27,738 bases of DNA from the NCBI GenBank assembly GCA_003152795.1, contig PMBA01000387.1, forward strand, positions 1 through 27,738, in the 5' to 3' direction. The position numbers were made by a program, and so were the translations under genes. Below the pieces are notes generated by a model. The model did not search any database and was not told the DNA's origin. It saw only the letters and a program-made list of their open reading frames with translations. The DNA is from Acidobacteriaceae bacterium (GTDB lineage: Bacteria; Acidobacteriota; Terriglobia; Terriglobales; Acidobacteriaceae). Of the stretch, positions 1-6,792 are shown piece by piece. Position 1 is the first letter of the stretch. Each line of letters begins with the position of its first letter.

Positions 1-438
1 CCCAAAGCCTGCATGGGCGGATGGGGCCGCCAGTTGATGCTGATCGACCCCGCCGGCCGCGCGCTGCCGTGTCATGCGGCAGGCGTGATTCCGGGCATGC
101 GTTTTGACAACGTGCGCGAACACACGCTCGATTGGATCTGGCAGAGCTCCGAAGCATTTCAGAAATTTCGCGGCGAAGATTGGATGCCCGAGCCCTGCCG
201 CTCCTGCGACCGCCGAAAGGAAGATTTTGGCGGATGCCGTTGCCAGGCCTTTCTGCTGACCGGCGATGCCAGCGCGACCGATCCGGTTTGCGAGCTTGCG
301 CCCTTGCACCATCTGATTGAGGAGGCGGTGCGCGAAGATGCGGTGCCGGGCTCGACTCGCGAAGCTCGCGAAGCGCCTTTCCACGTTCTGCAGGAGAAGA
401 TGGCTGGGTTCTGGAGCTACCGGACAGACCCGAAGTGA
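1..438 (+). CDS. pqqE: PqqE, PQQ biosynthesis radical SAM enzyme (C-terminal part)
   Basis: This is the last 145 codons of an open frame that enters from the left edge; the in-frame ATG at 13 is internal, not a start. The fragment is the SPASM (auxiliary iron-sulfur cluster) domain of PqqE, the radical SAM enzyme that cross-links Glu and Tyr in the PqqA peptide during pyrroloquinoline quinone synthesis. The visible signatures are CMGGWG at the very start, LPCHAA, the EPCRSCDRR motif, and FGGCRCQAF followed by [11 protein letters not shown], which give the cysteine ligands of the auxiliary clusters. The catalytic CxxxCxxC radical SAM motif would lie upstream, outside the window. The other pqq genes would also be expected to the left. 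The identification is strong because the motif order is specific to PqqE among SPASM proteins. Confidence 0.93.
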   Translation, partial: PKACMGGWGRQLMLIDPAGRALPCHAAGVIPGMRFDNVREHTLDWIWQSSEAFQKFRGEDWMPEPCRSCDRRKEDFGGCRCQAFLLTGDASATDPVCELAPLHHLIEEAVREDAVPGSTREAREAPFHVLQEKMAGFWSYRTDPK

Positions 439-515
439 GCAGTCCGAAGTGAATTGGGGACCCTACGGGCATTGCATCGGTAATGACTGACAGGTGAGGG
501 GAACCCTCGTCCGCT

Positions 516-545
516 TTGACGCTCTGGAAATCACCCTGTTAAACT
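516..545 (+). promoter_or_regulatory. Candidate housekeeping promoter for the TPR gene
   Basis: A -35 box TTGACG (516-521) is followed after 18 bp by TAAACT (540-545). It lies 40 bp before the GTG start of the TPR protein. The -35 box matches the sigma-70 consensus at five of six positions and the -10 box at four of six. Confidence 0.45.
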
Positions 546-585
546 GAATAATTGTCATCCTACATTTAAGCCAAGAAGGAAGCCT

Positions 586-1314
586 GTGCGCGCAGAAACC
601 CGGCATCAACTGAAACAAGACCGCTTCAGCAAGGTCACCATCGAGGCAGCGGAGAACGCCGCTCACTGGAGCGCGGAACACCAGGCGAAAATCATTGCCG
701 CTGTGATTGCGGTTGTCGTGATCGGAGCGATCGCGTTTGGCGGCTGGTACTACATCAACTCGCAGGACGAAAAGGCAAGCGCCGAGCTTTCAACGGCGGT
801 TCGCACCTTTGAAACGCCGGTGCGTCCCGCTGGCGTGCCCGCCCAACCGGGCTACGAGAGCTTTGCTTCGTCGCAGGAACGTGCCACCGCCGCGCGCAAG
901 CAGTTCCAGTCCATCGTCGACAAGTATCCCCGCACCCACACCGCCGACATGGCGCGCTATTTCGTCGGATTGGCCTCTTCACAGCTTGGCGATAACACGG
1001 CAGCGGAACGCAGTCTGCAGGAAGCGGCCGCCGCTTCCAATGGCGACCTTGCCGCCTTGGGCAAATTCGCGCTGGCTTCCGTTTATCGCTCGGAAAACAA
1101 AGACACGCAGGCAGTCGATCTTTATAAGCAGTTGATCGACAAGCCAACGCTCGTCGTCAGCAAGGCAACGGCGCAGCTCGAGCTCGCCGAGTTCTACCAG
1201 TCGCGCCAGAAACCCGACGAAGCCAAGAAAATTTACGACCAGGTGGAGAAAGAAAATCCCGCCACCGAAGCCGCATCCCTGGCCCAACGCCGAGCTACAG
1301 CTCTCAAGCAATAG
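586..1314 (+). CDS. Membrane-anchored tetratricopeptide (YfgM/BamD-like) protein
   Basis: A 242-residue protein starting at GTG 586, chosen because AGAAGGA lies 5 nt upstream. Residues 1-34 are charged and probably cytoplasmic. Residues 35-57 form one hydrophobic transmembrane helix ending in GGWYY. The remainder is alpha-helical with TPR-like repeats: a helix pair around ARKQFQSIVDKYP, then ARYFVGLASSQLGD, then LASVYRSENKDTQAVDLYKQLI, then AQLELAEFYQSRQKPDEAKKIY. The layout (short N-terminus, one helix, periplasmic TPR domain) matches the YfgM / TPR_21 type, which in other bacteria acts as a scaffold at the Sec translocon or in envelope assembly. That role is inferred here. It stands alone, converging on the aminotransferase gene. 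Confidence 0.8.
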   Translation: MRAETRHQLKQDRFSKVTIEAAENAAHWSAEHQAKIIAAVIAVVVIGAIAFGGWYYINSQDEKASAELSTAVRTFETPVRPAGVPAQPGYESFASSQERATAARKQFQSIVDKYPRTHTADMARYFVGLASSQLGDNTAAERSLQEAAAASNGDLAALGKFALASVYRSENKDTQAVDLYKQLIDKPTLVVSKATAQLELAEFYQSRQKPDEAKKIYDQVEKENPATEAASLAQRRATALKQ

Positions 1315-1329
1315 TCCCGCCGGGTTTCG

Positions 1330-1352
1330 ATGGAGAGCCAGGCGTCCCCGCC
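1330..1352 (+). repeat. Dispersed intergenic repeat, copy A
   Basis: This 23-bp word, lying between the TPR gene and the aminotransferase, is found again at 23996-24018 with 21 of 23 positions identical by eye. The shared core is GGCGTCCCCGCC preceded by ATGGAG. Both copies lie just after the stop codon of a plus-strand gene. Confidence 0.5.
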
Positions 1353-1403
1353 AGACTGCTGGACAGGCCAGCCGTCCGCAGCGCCAAAAGTCATCGAACG
1401 TAA

Positions 1404-2555
1404 TTACGGAACGCTGATTCCAACCGCGATCCGGCGCAGGCATGCGATCAGACGCGCGCCGTCCTCGACCGTGTTGTAGACGTGCGGCGTCACGCGAATC
1501 GAACTCCCACGCACGCTGACAAACACTTTCTCTCTCGCCAGCATCTCCGGAAGTTCCTTTGGAATCGCTTCATTCCGCCGCAGCGCCAGGTAGTGAGACG
1601 CGCGCAACGGTTCCGCGGGCGCGGAGAATCCAATTTCCGCGGCGGCGTCTGCCAGTTGACGGTTGAGCGCGCCGGTGGTTTCTGATATCTGAGCCACGTC
1701 CCACTCCAGCAACTGCTTCATGGCGCGCACGGCAGCGGGCAGCAGCGCGAAGTTCGAGCGTTCCCCCATATCGAAACGGCGCGCGCCCACGTCGTAGTTT
1801 TCGGTGTACAGGATGAGGCTGGAGAAATCGCTGGCGCCGGCACGCTGGATCCAATTTTCCTCCAGCGGCAATCCGCCGTGCCATTTCGGAGCGACATAGA
1901 GCAGCCCGACGGAATACGGCCCCAGCAGCCATTTGTAGCTGGCGGCGACGGCGAAATCCGGCTGCACTTCGCGCACGCTGAAAGGCAGCGCCCCGAGCGA
2001 CTGGGTGAGATCGAGGGCAAGCGCGGCGCCGATCTTACGGCAAGCTTCGCCGATGCGGACAAGGTCGAGTCTTCCGCCACTGGTCCACTGCACGTGCGGG
2101 AGGGCGGCGATGGCCACGTCGGCGGTGAGGGAATCGAGAACAGCGGCCGTCCAGTCATTGTCTTCAGGCCAGGCGACCACTTTCAGCGCAGCGCCCGTCT
2201 CCTCGGCTCGTCGCTGCCACGAATAGTAGTTAGACGGAAACTGCTCGGCGAGCACGAGAACGCTTTGTCCTTTTTTCAGCGGCAGATTTCGCGCGGCGGT
2301 CGCAATGCCGTAGCTGGCCGAAGGCACAATGGCGACGCAGTCGGCGGCGCAGTCGAGCAGTTGCGCGGCGGTCGCCCGGAATTCGTCGGAGCCGGTAAAG
2401 AATCTATCGGGAGTGAGTTCCCAGGGATGGGCTTTGCGCGCAAGCGCCGCGTTTCCGGCCTCGAGGACTGGCTTCATCAGTGGCGACATGTAGGCGCAGT
2501 TGAGGTAGGCGACGTCGGCGGGAATATCGAAGAGATGGCGCTGGCAGGGAATCAT
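1404..2555 (-). CDS. Aminotransferase class V (PLP-dependent, cysteine-desulfurase fold)
   Basis: A 383-residue fold-type I PLP enzyme. The PLP-binding lysine is K208 in SYKWLLGP; D182 (in LALDLTQS) would contact the pyridine nitrogen, and the small-residue stretch VPSASYGIATAARN (77-90) forms the phosphate-binding region. HVQWTSGGRLDL is the usual segment before the cofactor aspartate. The protein belongs to the NifS/kynureninase-like class V family, but I see no clear mobile-loop cysteine typical of a cysteine desulfurase, so the substrate cannot be named. It is transcribed divergently from the GH5 gene with 60 bp between starts. No convincing Shine-Dalgarno sequence precedes the ATG at 2555; an 8-codon minigene (MAKPKPKD) ends 3 nt before it. 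Confidence 0.88.
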   Translation of the reverse strand: MIPCQRHLFDIPADVAYLNCAYMSPLMKPVLEAGNAALARKAHPWELTPDRFFTGSDEFRATAAQLLDCAADCVAIVPSASYGIATAARNLPLKKGQSVLVLAEQFPSNYYSWQRRAEETGAALKVVAWPEDNDWTAAVLDSLTADVAIAALPHVQWTSGGRLDLVRIGEACRKIGAALALDLTQSLGALPFSVREVQPDFAVAASYKWLLGPYSVGLLYVAPKWHGGLPLEENWIQRAGASDFSSLILYTENYDVGARRFDMGERSNFALLPAAVRAMKQLLEWDVAQISETTGALNRQLADAAAEIGFSAPAEPLRASHYLALRRNEAIPKELPEMLAREKVFVSVRGSSIRVTPHVYNTVEDGARLIACLRRIAVGISVP

Positions 2556-2615
2556 GGGCTAGTCTTTTGGCTTGGGCTTGGCCATCAGTGTATCAATGCA
2601 GAAGAGGTTGCCGCG

Positions 2616-3779
2616 ATGAGTCGAATGAGATTGCAGGTTGCGTTTCGTTTGCTGGCGGTACTGCTGGCGGCGAGCGCGATGGCACAGACGGGTCACCCGG
2701 GGGGCGCCGGTTCCGCATACGCGTCCCCGCTTGCTTTCAAACGCGCTGACAAATTGCGCCGCGGAATCAACGCCAGTGAATGGTTCGCCCAGGTCTACGA
2801 CAAGCGCGGATACACGGCGGAACATTTTCAGGCCTGGACGACCGCCGAGGATATCGCGCTGATCAAGGCCATGGGCTTCGATCACGTGCGCTTGAGCGTG
2901 AATCCGCAGCCGATGTTTAACGCGCTCGAGCCCAATAAAATCCCGGCGGAATATCTGAGCTCTCTGGATGCGGCAGTGAAAATGATCCTCGACCGCGGCC
3001 TGGCGGTGGTGATCGACCTGCATCCGGAGAGCGACTTCAAAGCCCGCCTCGCGAAGGACGATGATTTTGTCGAACGGTTCGCCGATTTCTGGCGGGCGCT
3101 GGCCGCGCATTACTCGACCTGGGATGCGGACCGCGTCTTTCTGGAAGTTCTGAATGAGCCCGAGTTCGCGGACCGCTACCGGTGGATGGGTGTGCAGGTG
3201 AAGTTGGCGGCGGCGATCCGGGAGGGCGCGCCTGCGCACACGATCATAGCGGCGGGCGCGCGCTGGTCGGATGACGACGACCTGGTTTTTCAGGAACCGC
3301 TGCGCGATGCGAATGTGATTTACAACTTTCATTTCTACGAGCCGCACATCTTCACGCATCAGGGCGCGACCTGGAGCGCGTATTACTGGCACTGGGTGCG
3401 GGGATTGAAATATCCGTCGAGCCCGGAACAGGCGGCACGCGTGGCGGCGCTGGTGCCGGATGAAGTCGACCGGCTGCAGGTGATCCGCTACGGGCACGAT
3501 CACTGGGACGCTGCCCGTATTGAATCCGAAATGAAGCAGGCGGGGGAGTGGGCGCGGCGGCGCGGGGTACCGTTGGTGTGCAACGAGTTTGGCGTATATC
3601 GGGAGTACTCCGATCCCGAGGACCGGGCAGCGTGGCTGCGCGATGTGCGGACGGCGCTCGAGCACAATGGAATTGGGTGGACGATGTGGGATTACTCGGG
3701 ATCGTTTGGCGTGGTCACGAAGAAAGATGGGAAGGCGGTGGCGGATGACGGGGCGCTGCGGGCGCTGGGGATGAAGTGA
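2616..3779 (+). CDS. Secreted glycoside hydrolase family 5 (cellulase-like)
   Basis: A 387-residue protein. The frame is open much further upstream (to 1878), but that part is antisense to the aminotransferase; ATG 2616 has GAAGAGG 8 nt upstream and begins a signal peptide (residues 1-24, ending AMAQ). The rest is a GH5-type TIM barrel: RRGIN at 48-52, HVRLSV at 90-95, VVIDLHPES at 131-139, the acid/base E181 in LEVLNEPEF, the substrate-site FHFYEPHIFTHQG (238-250), the nucleophile E324 in VCNEFGVY, and WTMWDYSG near the C-terminus. Both catalytic glutamates are present, so an active beta-glycosidase acting outside the cytoplasm is likely. GH5 covers cellulases, mannanases and others, and I cannot fix the substrate. 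It appears monocistronic. Confidence 0.88.
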   Translation: MSRMRLQVAFRLLAVLLAASAMAQTGHPGGAGSAYASPLAFKRADKLRRGINASEWFAQVYDKRGYTAEHFQAWTTAEDIALIKAMGFDHVRLSVNPQPMFNALEPNKIPAEYLSSLDAAVKMILDRGLAVVIDLHPESDFKARLAKDDDFVERFADFWRALAAHYSTWDADRVFLEVLNEPEFADRYRWMGVQVKLAAAIREGAPAHTIIAAGARWSDDDDLVFQEPLRDANVIYNFHFYEPHIFTHQGATWSAYYWHWVRGLKYPSSPEQAARVAALVPDEVDRLQVIRYGHDHWDAARIESEMKQAGEWARRRGVPLVCNEFGVYREYSDPEDRAAWLRDVRTALEHNGIGWTMWDYSGSFGVVTKKDGKAVADDGALRALGMK

Positions 3780-3798
3780 ATGACTGATCCAATCATTC

Positions 3799-3825
3799 GC
3801 AAGAACTGCGACGCAAGAACTGCGA
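3799..3825 (+). repeat. Short direct repeat after the GH5 gene
   Basis: The 13-mer GCAAGAACTGCGA occurs twice (3799-3811 and 3813-3825) separated by one base. The ends also form an inverted pair, ATTCGCA at 3795-3801 and TGCGAAT at 3821-3827. It may be a weak terminator or a two-copy seed of a larger repeat; no T-run follows. Confidence 0.4.
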
Positions 3826-3855
3826 ATGGACTGGGGCACCAGTCAACCAGTTATT

Positions 3856-4206
3856 TCAGTCCAAACTCCCCTGCTCGATGACGACGTTCTCCCGCACGAT
3901 GAGCCGGTGTGCAGCCATCTCTCGCAGTTTGGGAAGGACGCGGTTGACGTGCTCGTCGGTATCGACAAAAGAGATCACGACGGGCAGTTCGCCTCCGGCT
4001 TCGACGAGGTGCGCGGTGTGGACTTTGCCGCGTCCGAGGAAGCCGGCAACGGCGTGGAAGGCGACGGCTCCGAAGACATTTTCTTCACGCAGATATTTCA
4101 GGATTTCAAGATGCAGCGGACGATGGCGCCAGGAGTCGCCCTCGGTGAGATAGATGGTGACTTGAACGGCCATAACCTTGAACGGCACTACAATGTCGGC
4201 TGCCAT
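3856..4206 (-). CDS. DUF190 family protein, fluoride-operon partner
   Basis: A 116-residue protein of the DUF190 family, recognised from the VQVTIYLTEGD opening, the helix HLEILKYLREENVFGA, the GFLGRG loop and LPVVISFVDTDEHVNRVLPKL. The fold is a small ferredoxin-like, PII-like domain of unknown ligand. DUF190 genes commonly accompany crcB, as here: the crcB stop codon and this ATG are one base apart (TAG-A-ATG), so translational coupling under the fluoride riboswitch is likely. An alternative start is the ATG at 4173, giving a 105-residue protein whose N-terminus (MAVQVTIYL) matches the family better. The coupled start at 4206 is kept because of the tight junction. Confidence 0.82.
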   Translation of the reverse strand: MAADIVVPFKVMAVQVTIYLTEGDSWRHRPLHLEILKYLREENVFGAVAFHAVAGFLGRGKVHTAHLVEAGGELPVVISFVDTDEHVNRVLPKLREMAAHRLIVRENVVIEQGSLD

Positions 4207-4207
4207 T

Positions 4208-4606
4208 CTACAACCCCCGGGCGAGCGCGGCGCCAGCCAAAACGGCGGCGAGGCAGAGCGCGTTGCTGGCCACCACGTTGATACCGGTCAGCAGCCATTG
4301 CCCCTGCTCCATGAGCGCGAAGCTCTCGAAGGCGTAGCTGGAGAAAGTGGTGTAGGAACCGCAGAAGCCGACCGCGAGCAGCAGGCGCCAGCGCGGGTCG
4401 AGCAACGCCCGTTCGGTCGAGAAAACCAGAAAGAATCCGAGGACGAGGCTGCCCGTAAGGTTGATCAGCAGCGTGCCATAGGGGAACGCGGAGGAGAAAT
4501 TGCGGGCGATCAGAGTGCTGAGGAAGTAGCGCGCGCTGGCTCCGGCAACGGCGCCTGCGGCGATCCAGAGATAGTTGGAAAGATAGTTGGGGAGATGAAA
4601 GTCCAC
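4208..4606 (-). CDS. crcB: CrcB/Fluc fluoride ion channel
   Basis: A 132-residue small membrane protein with four hydrophobic segments. Family signatures are GAVAGASARY (18-27), PYGTLLINLTGSLVLG (42-57) with the pore asparagine N49, and GFCGSYTTFSSYAFE (80-94), which carries the TTFS segment around the central sodium and phenylalanine box. Fluc channels work as antiparallel dimers and let cytoplasmic fluoride escape. The longer reading frame starting at 4684 is rejected because its first 22 residues are the fluoride riboswitch read as protein. The GTG at 4606 has AGGAGG 8 nt upstream and gives a normal-length Fluc. A DUF190 gene follows immediately. Confidence 0.93.
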   Translation of the reverse strand: MDFHLPNYLSNYLWIAAGAVAGASARYFLSTLIARNFSSAFPYGTLLINLTGSLVLGFFLVFSTERALLDPRWRLLLAVGFCGSYTTFSSYAFESFALMEQGQWLLTGINVVASNALCLAAVLAGAALARGL

Positions 4607-4631
4607 GTCGGAGTCCTCCTGCAAAAGTTCT

Positions 4632-4677
4632 GTAGGAGTTATCAGCCCAAGGGCGGTTAATGGCGAACTCCATCGCC
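4632..4677 (-). promoter_or_regulatory. Fluoride riboswitch (crcB motif) aptamer
   Basis: On the minus strand the RNA begins GGCGATGGAGTTCGCC. All elements of the fluoride aptamer can be paired: the pseudoknot GGCGA with TCGCC, stem P1 GGAGTT with AACTCC, and stem P2 GCC-CTTG-GGC, followed by the conserved CTGAT and CTCCTAC. It lies 26 nt before the crcB start, as expected for a fluoride sensor. There is no T-run between aptamer and gene. The 3' strand of P1 contains CTCCT, complementary to AGGAG of the crcB ribosome-binding site, so control is probably at translation: with fluoride P1 forms and the site is free; without it CTCCT can mask the site. The switching mechanism is inference; the aptamer assignment is firm. 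Confidence 0.93.
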
Positions 4678-4685
4678 TGCGCATC

Positions 4686-4712
4686 AGTATAACGCGGAGG
4701 GTTTGCCGTCAG
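4686..4712 (-). promoter_or_regulatory. Promoter of the fluoride riboswitch-crcB unit
   Basis: On the minus strand a -35-like CTGACG (4712-4707) and a -10 TATACT (4691-4686) are separated by 15 bp. Initiation about 7 nt after the -10 would fall within 2 nt of the first base of the riboswitch aptamer, which supports the -10 assignment. The short spacer makes the -35 less certain. Confidence 0.5.
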
Positions 4713-4725
4713 CACCCTCCCTTCC

Positions 4726-4754
4726 TTGACACCGCTATTTCTCGCCTTTATTCT
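4726..4754 (+). promoter_or_regulatory. Sigma-70-type promoter of the yceD-rpmF-plsX-fabD block
   Basis: A perfect -35 TTGACA (4726-4731), a 17-bp spacer and TATTCT (4749-4754) match the housekeeping consensus well. Transcription would start near 4761, leaving a leader of about 80 nt before yceD. It is divergent from the crcB promoter. Confidence 0.6.
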
Positions 4755-4840
4755 TACATATTGCTCCCTGAGAGACTTTCTTCTCTCTGCGCACTTCCGC
4801 GGGCCTTTGCGGTAATTTGAGTGGGGGCGCGGAGGTTCCA

Positions 4841-5386
4841 ATGCTTATCGAACTTGACGATCTGCAGATTCACCCGGTCGATTTCCGGGAGGAGTTCAGC
4901 CCGGGTGCGATTGATCTGGGTACCGAGGTCCAGCAGCGTTCGCCCCTGCGCAGCCTGGGCCGCGCCGATCTGGTCGAAGAGCATCACGGCAAGCACAAGG
5001 TGGTGCAGGACATCCGCGTAAAGGGCAAGTTGGAGACGAGCCTGGAAGTCGCTTGCGCCCGCTGTCTCGATCCGGTCGTGCATCAGGTCGAGCGCAGCTT
5101 TGATCTGCTCTACCGGCCGTTGGGAACTGATTCCGGCCACCAGGAGCTTTCGGTCACCGACGCCGAAGCTGAGATCGGTTATTACGAGGGCGATGGTTTG
5201 TTGCTGGAAGACACACTGCGCGAGCAGGTGCTCCTGGCGCTCCCGCTTAAGACCCTTTGTCGCGATGATTGCAAAGGTTTGTGTCCGCATTGCGGCAGGA
5301 ACCTGAATGAAATTCAGTGCTCGTGCGTGGACGAGGTCGAGGACCCGCGCTGGTCGGCACTGAAAGAGATACGGGATAAGCTGTAA
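4841..5386 (+). CDS. yceD: YceD/DUF177 family protein, 23S rRNA accumulation
   Basis: A 181-residue protein of the DUF177 (YceD) family. ATG 4841 is chosen because GGAGG lies 5 nt upstream; an upstream TTG at 4817 is not needed. Family features are the N-terminal beta region (MLIELDDLQIHPVDF), VACARCLDPV in the middle, and the cysteine-rich C-terminus CRDDCKGLCPHCGRNLNEIQC, with CxxC pairs likely to bind zinc. In E. coli and plants, DUF177 proteins are needed for normal 23S rRNA levels. The gene sits directly before rpmF and plsX, its usual position, which confirms the assignment. A 17-bp-stem hairpin separates it from rpmF. Confidence 0.9.
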   Translation: MLIELDDLQIHPVDFREEFSPGAIDLGTEVQQRSPLRSLGRADLVEEHHGKHKVVQDIRVKGKLETSLEVACARCLDPVVHQVERSFDLLYRPLGTDSGHQELSVTDAEAEIGYYEGDGLLLEDTLREQVLLALPLKTLCRDDCKGLCPHCGRNLNEIQCSCVDEVEDPRWSALKEIRDKL

Positions 5387-5398
5387 AAGACAAGTTTC

Positions 5399-5456
5399 CA
5401 GTTCCCAGTTCTCAGACAAAGACCGGGTTTTGCTGAGAACTGAGAACTGGGAACTG
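5399..5456 (+). repeat. Intergenic long hairpin between yceD and rpmF
   Basis: CAGTTCCCAGTTCTCAG at 5399-5415 is the exact reverse complement of 5440-5456, giving a 17-bp perfect stem around a 24-nt loop. The right arm is embedded in further repeats of the words GAGAACT and GGAACT. There is no T-run after it, so it is not a classic terminator. It could be an mRNA-processing or stability element, or a palindromic repeat of the genome. Confidence 0.75.
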
Positions 5457-5476
5457 AGAACTAAAAAAGGAACATC

Positions 5477-5662
5477 ATGCCTAATCCAAAACGACGACAT
5501 TCACAAAAGCGCACCGCCACCCGGCGCGCACACGACTCGCTGTCCAAGCACTCGCTGTCTGAGTGTCCAAACTGCCATGAGCGGAAGATGCCACACCGCG
5601 CGTGCCCGAAATGCGGAACCTACAAGGGCCGCGAAGTCGTAGAGGTCCAAGAGAAGTCCTAG
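5477..5662 (+). CDS. rpmF: 50S ribosomal protein bL32 (zinc-binding form)
   Basis: A 61-residue protein beginning [19 protein letters not shown], the highly conserved start of bacterial L32. C30-P-N-C33 and C43-P-K-C46 form the zinc ribbon, so this is the C+ form. AAAAAAGGA just upstream of the ATG serves as the ribosome-binding site. The gene lies between yceD and plsX, the common bacterial arrangement linking ribosome and phospholipid synthesis. The C-terminus ends normally in GREVVEV plus five residues. Confidence 0.97.
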   Translation: MPNPKRRHSQKRTATRRAHDSLSKHSLSECPNCHERKMPHRACPKCGTYKGREVVEVQEKS

Positions 5663-5678
5663 GTTTCGTCTTTCCTCC

Positions 5679-6695
5679 ATGTCTAGCGTAATCGCACTCG
5701 ATGCGATGGGGTCCGACAAGGCGCCGAAACCGGAGATCGAAGGCGCATTGCAGGCGGCGCGTCACCACAACGTCCGCGTGCTTCTGGTGGGACCGGAGCC
5801 ACAACTGCGCGCCGAGTTGGCCCGCTACCCCGGCGCCCACCGGCTGCCCGTCGATATCGTTCATGCCAGCGAAGTCATCGCCATGGACGACAAGGTGGAC
5901 GCGATTCGCGCCAAACGCGATTCGTCGATCCGCGTTGGACTCCGACTGGTGCGCGAGGGCCGCGCCGCCGGCTTCGTGACCGCCGGCAACACGGGCGCCG
6001 CCATGGCCACCGCCAAAGTTGTGTTGGGCGCGCTCCCCGGCGTGGACCGCCCCGCGCTCGCGGCGGCTTTCCCTACCGTCCTGAATACCGCTGCCATTCT
6101 TCTCGACGTCGGAGCGAATGTGGATTGCACGCCCAACAACCTTGCTCAGTTCGCGGTGATGGGTGACATTTACTGCCGCTCGATCTTCGGCATGGAGCAT
6201 CCCCGCGTCGGGCTGCTTTCCATCGGAGAAGAAGAAGGCAAAGGCAACGAACTGACCCGCGAGGCCTTTCAACTGCTCAAGCGCCTTCCCATCAACTTCA
6301 TCGGCAATGTGGAAGGCCGCGATTTATACAACGGGCATGTCGATGTGATCGTGGCCGACGGATTTGTCGGCAACGTTGCCTTGAAGACTTCCGAAGGCGT
6401 GGCCCGCCTGGTGCGTGCCGTCCTCAAAGAAACTTTGAAGTCGACCATCACGCGGCAGGTGGGCGCCCTGCTTTCGCGCAACGCCTTTTCCGATTTCAAG
6501 AAGCGCCTCGATCACACCAACTATGGCGGCGCGCCGCTGCTGGGTGTAAAAGGCGTATGCATCATTACTCACGGATCGTCGAATACCAATGCCATCAAGA
6601 ACGCCGTGCGCGTGGCAGCGGAATTCGCCGAGGGCAAGGTAAACGAAACCATTGAACGGGAACTGGCGGAACTGACCGTGGCGGTGCCGTCGTAG
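5679..6695 (+). CDS. plsX: Phosphate acyltransferase PlsX
   Basis: A 338-residue protein, normal length for PlsX, which converts acyl-ACP and phosphate to acyl-phosphate, the donor for PlsY in the first step of phosphatidic acid synthesis. Recognisable segments are [13 protein letters not shown] (4-16), the conserved [10 protein letters not shown] loop, [51 protein letters not shown] and [11 protein letters not shown] near the C-terminus. It starts 16 nt after rpmF. No good Shine-Dalgarno sequence precedes the ATG, so re-initiation from rpmF is plausible. fabD follows after a 97-nt spacer containing a hairpin. Confidence 0.97.
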   Translation: MSSVIALDAMGSDKAPKPEIEGALQAARHHNVRVLLVGPEPQLRAELARYPGAHRLPVDIVHASEVIAMDDKVDAIRAKRDSSIRVGLRLVREGRAAGFVTAGNTGAAMATAKVVLGALPGVDRPALAAAFPTVLNTAAILLDVGANVDCTPNNLAQFAVMGDIYCRSIFGMEHPRVGLLSIGEEEGKGNELTREAFQLLKRLPINFIGNVEGRDLYNGHVDVIVADGFVGNVALKTSEGVARLVRAVLKETLKSTITRQVGALLSRNAFSDFKKRLDHTNYGGAPLLGVKGVCIITHGSSNTNAIKNAVRVAAEFAEGKVNETIERELAELTVAVPS

Positions 6696-6697
6696 GA

Positions 6698-6774
6698 AGG
6701 TCAGAGGTTAGATGTCAGATTTCAGAAGTAAGAATCCCTGAGGGTTTTAACCTCTGCAATCTGACCTCTGACCT
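6698..6774 (+). repeat. Intergenic long hairpin between plsX and fabD
   Basis: AGGTCAGAGGTTAGAT at 6698-6713 pairs along its full length with ATCTGACCTCTGACCT at 6759-6774, with one G-U pair. Related words (GTCAGATT, CCTCTG) fill the loop. Like the element before rpmF, it is made of short repeated words and has no T-run. The words differ, so the two are analogous structures and not copies. Confidence 0.65.
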
Positions 6775-6792
6775 CTATACCTCATTCTTTAT

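Noticed and set aside
1878..2615. A 246-codon upstream extension of the GH5 reading frame
   Set aside because: It is antisense to the conserved aminotransferase, whereas ATG 2616 has a ribosome-binding site and begins a normal signal peptide.
2559..3839. A 426-codon minus-strand open frame
   Set aside because: It is the GC-rich antisense shadow of the GH5 gene, with Arg/Pro/His-rich composition and no family features.
3826..4281. A plus-strand open frame of 151 codons
   Set aside because: It is antisense to the DUF190 gene and the end of crcB, with no family features.
4607..4684. N-terminal extension of crcB
   Set aside because: The bases fold as the fluoride aptamer, and the GTG at 4606 has AGGAGG at proper spacing.
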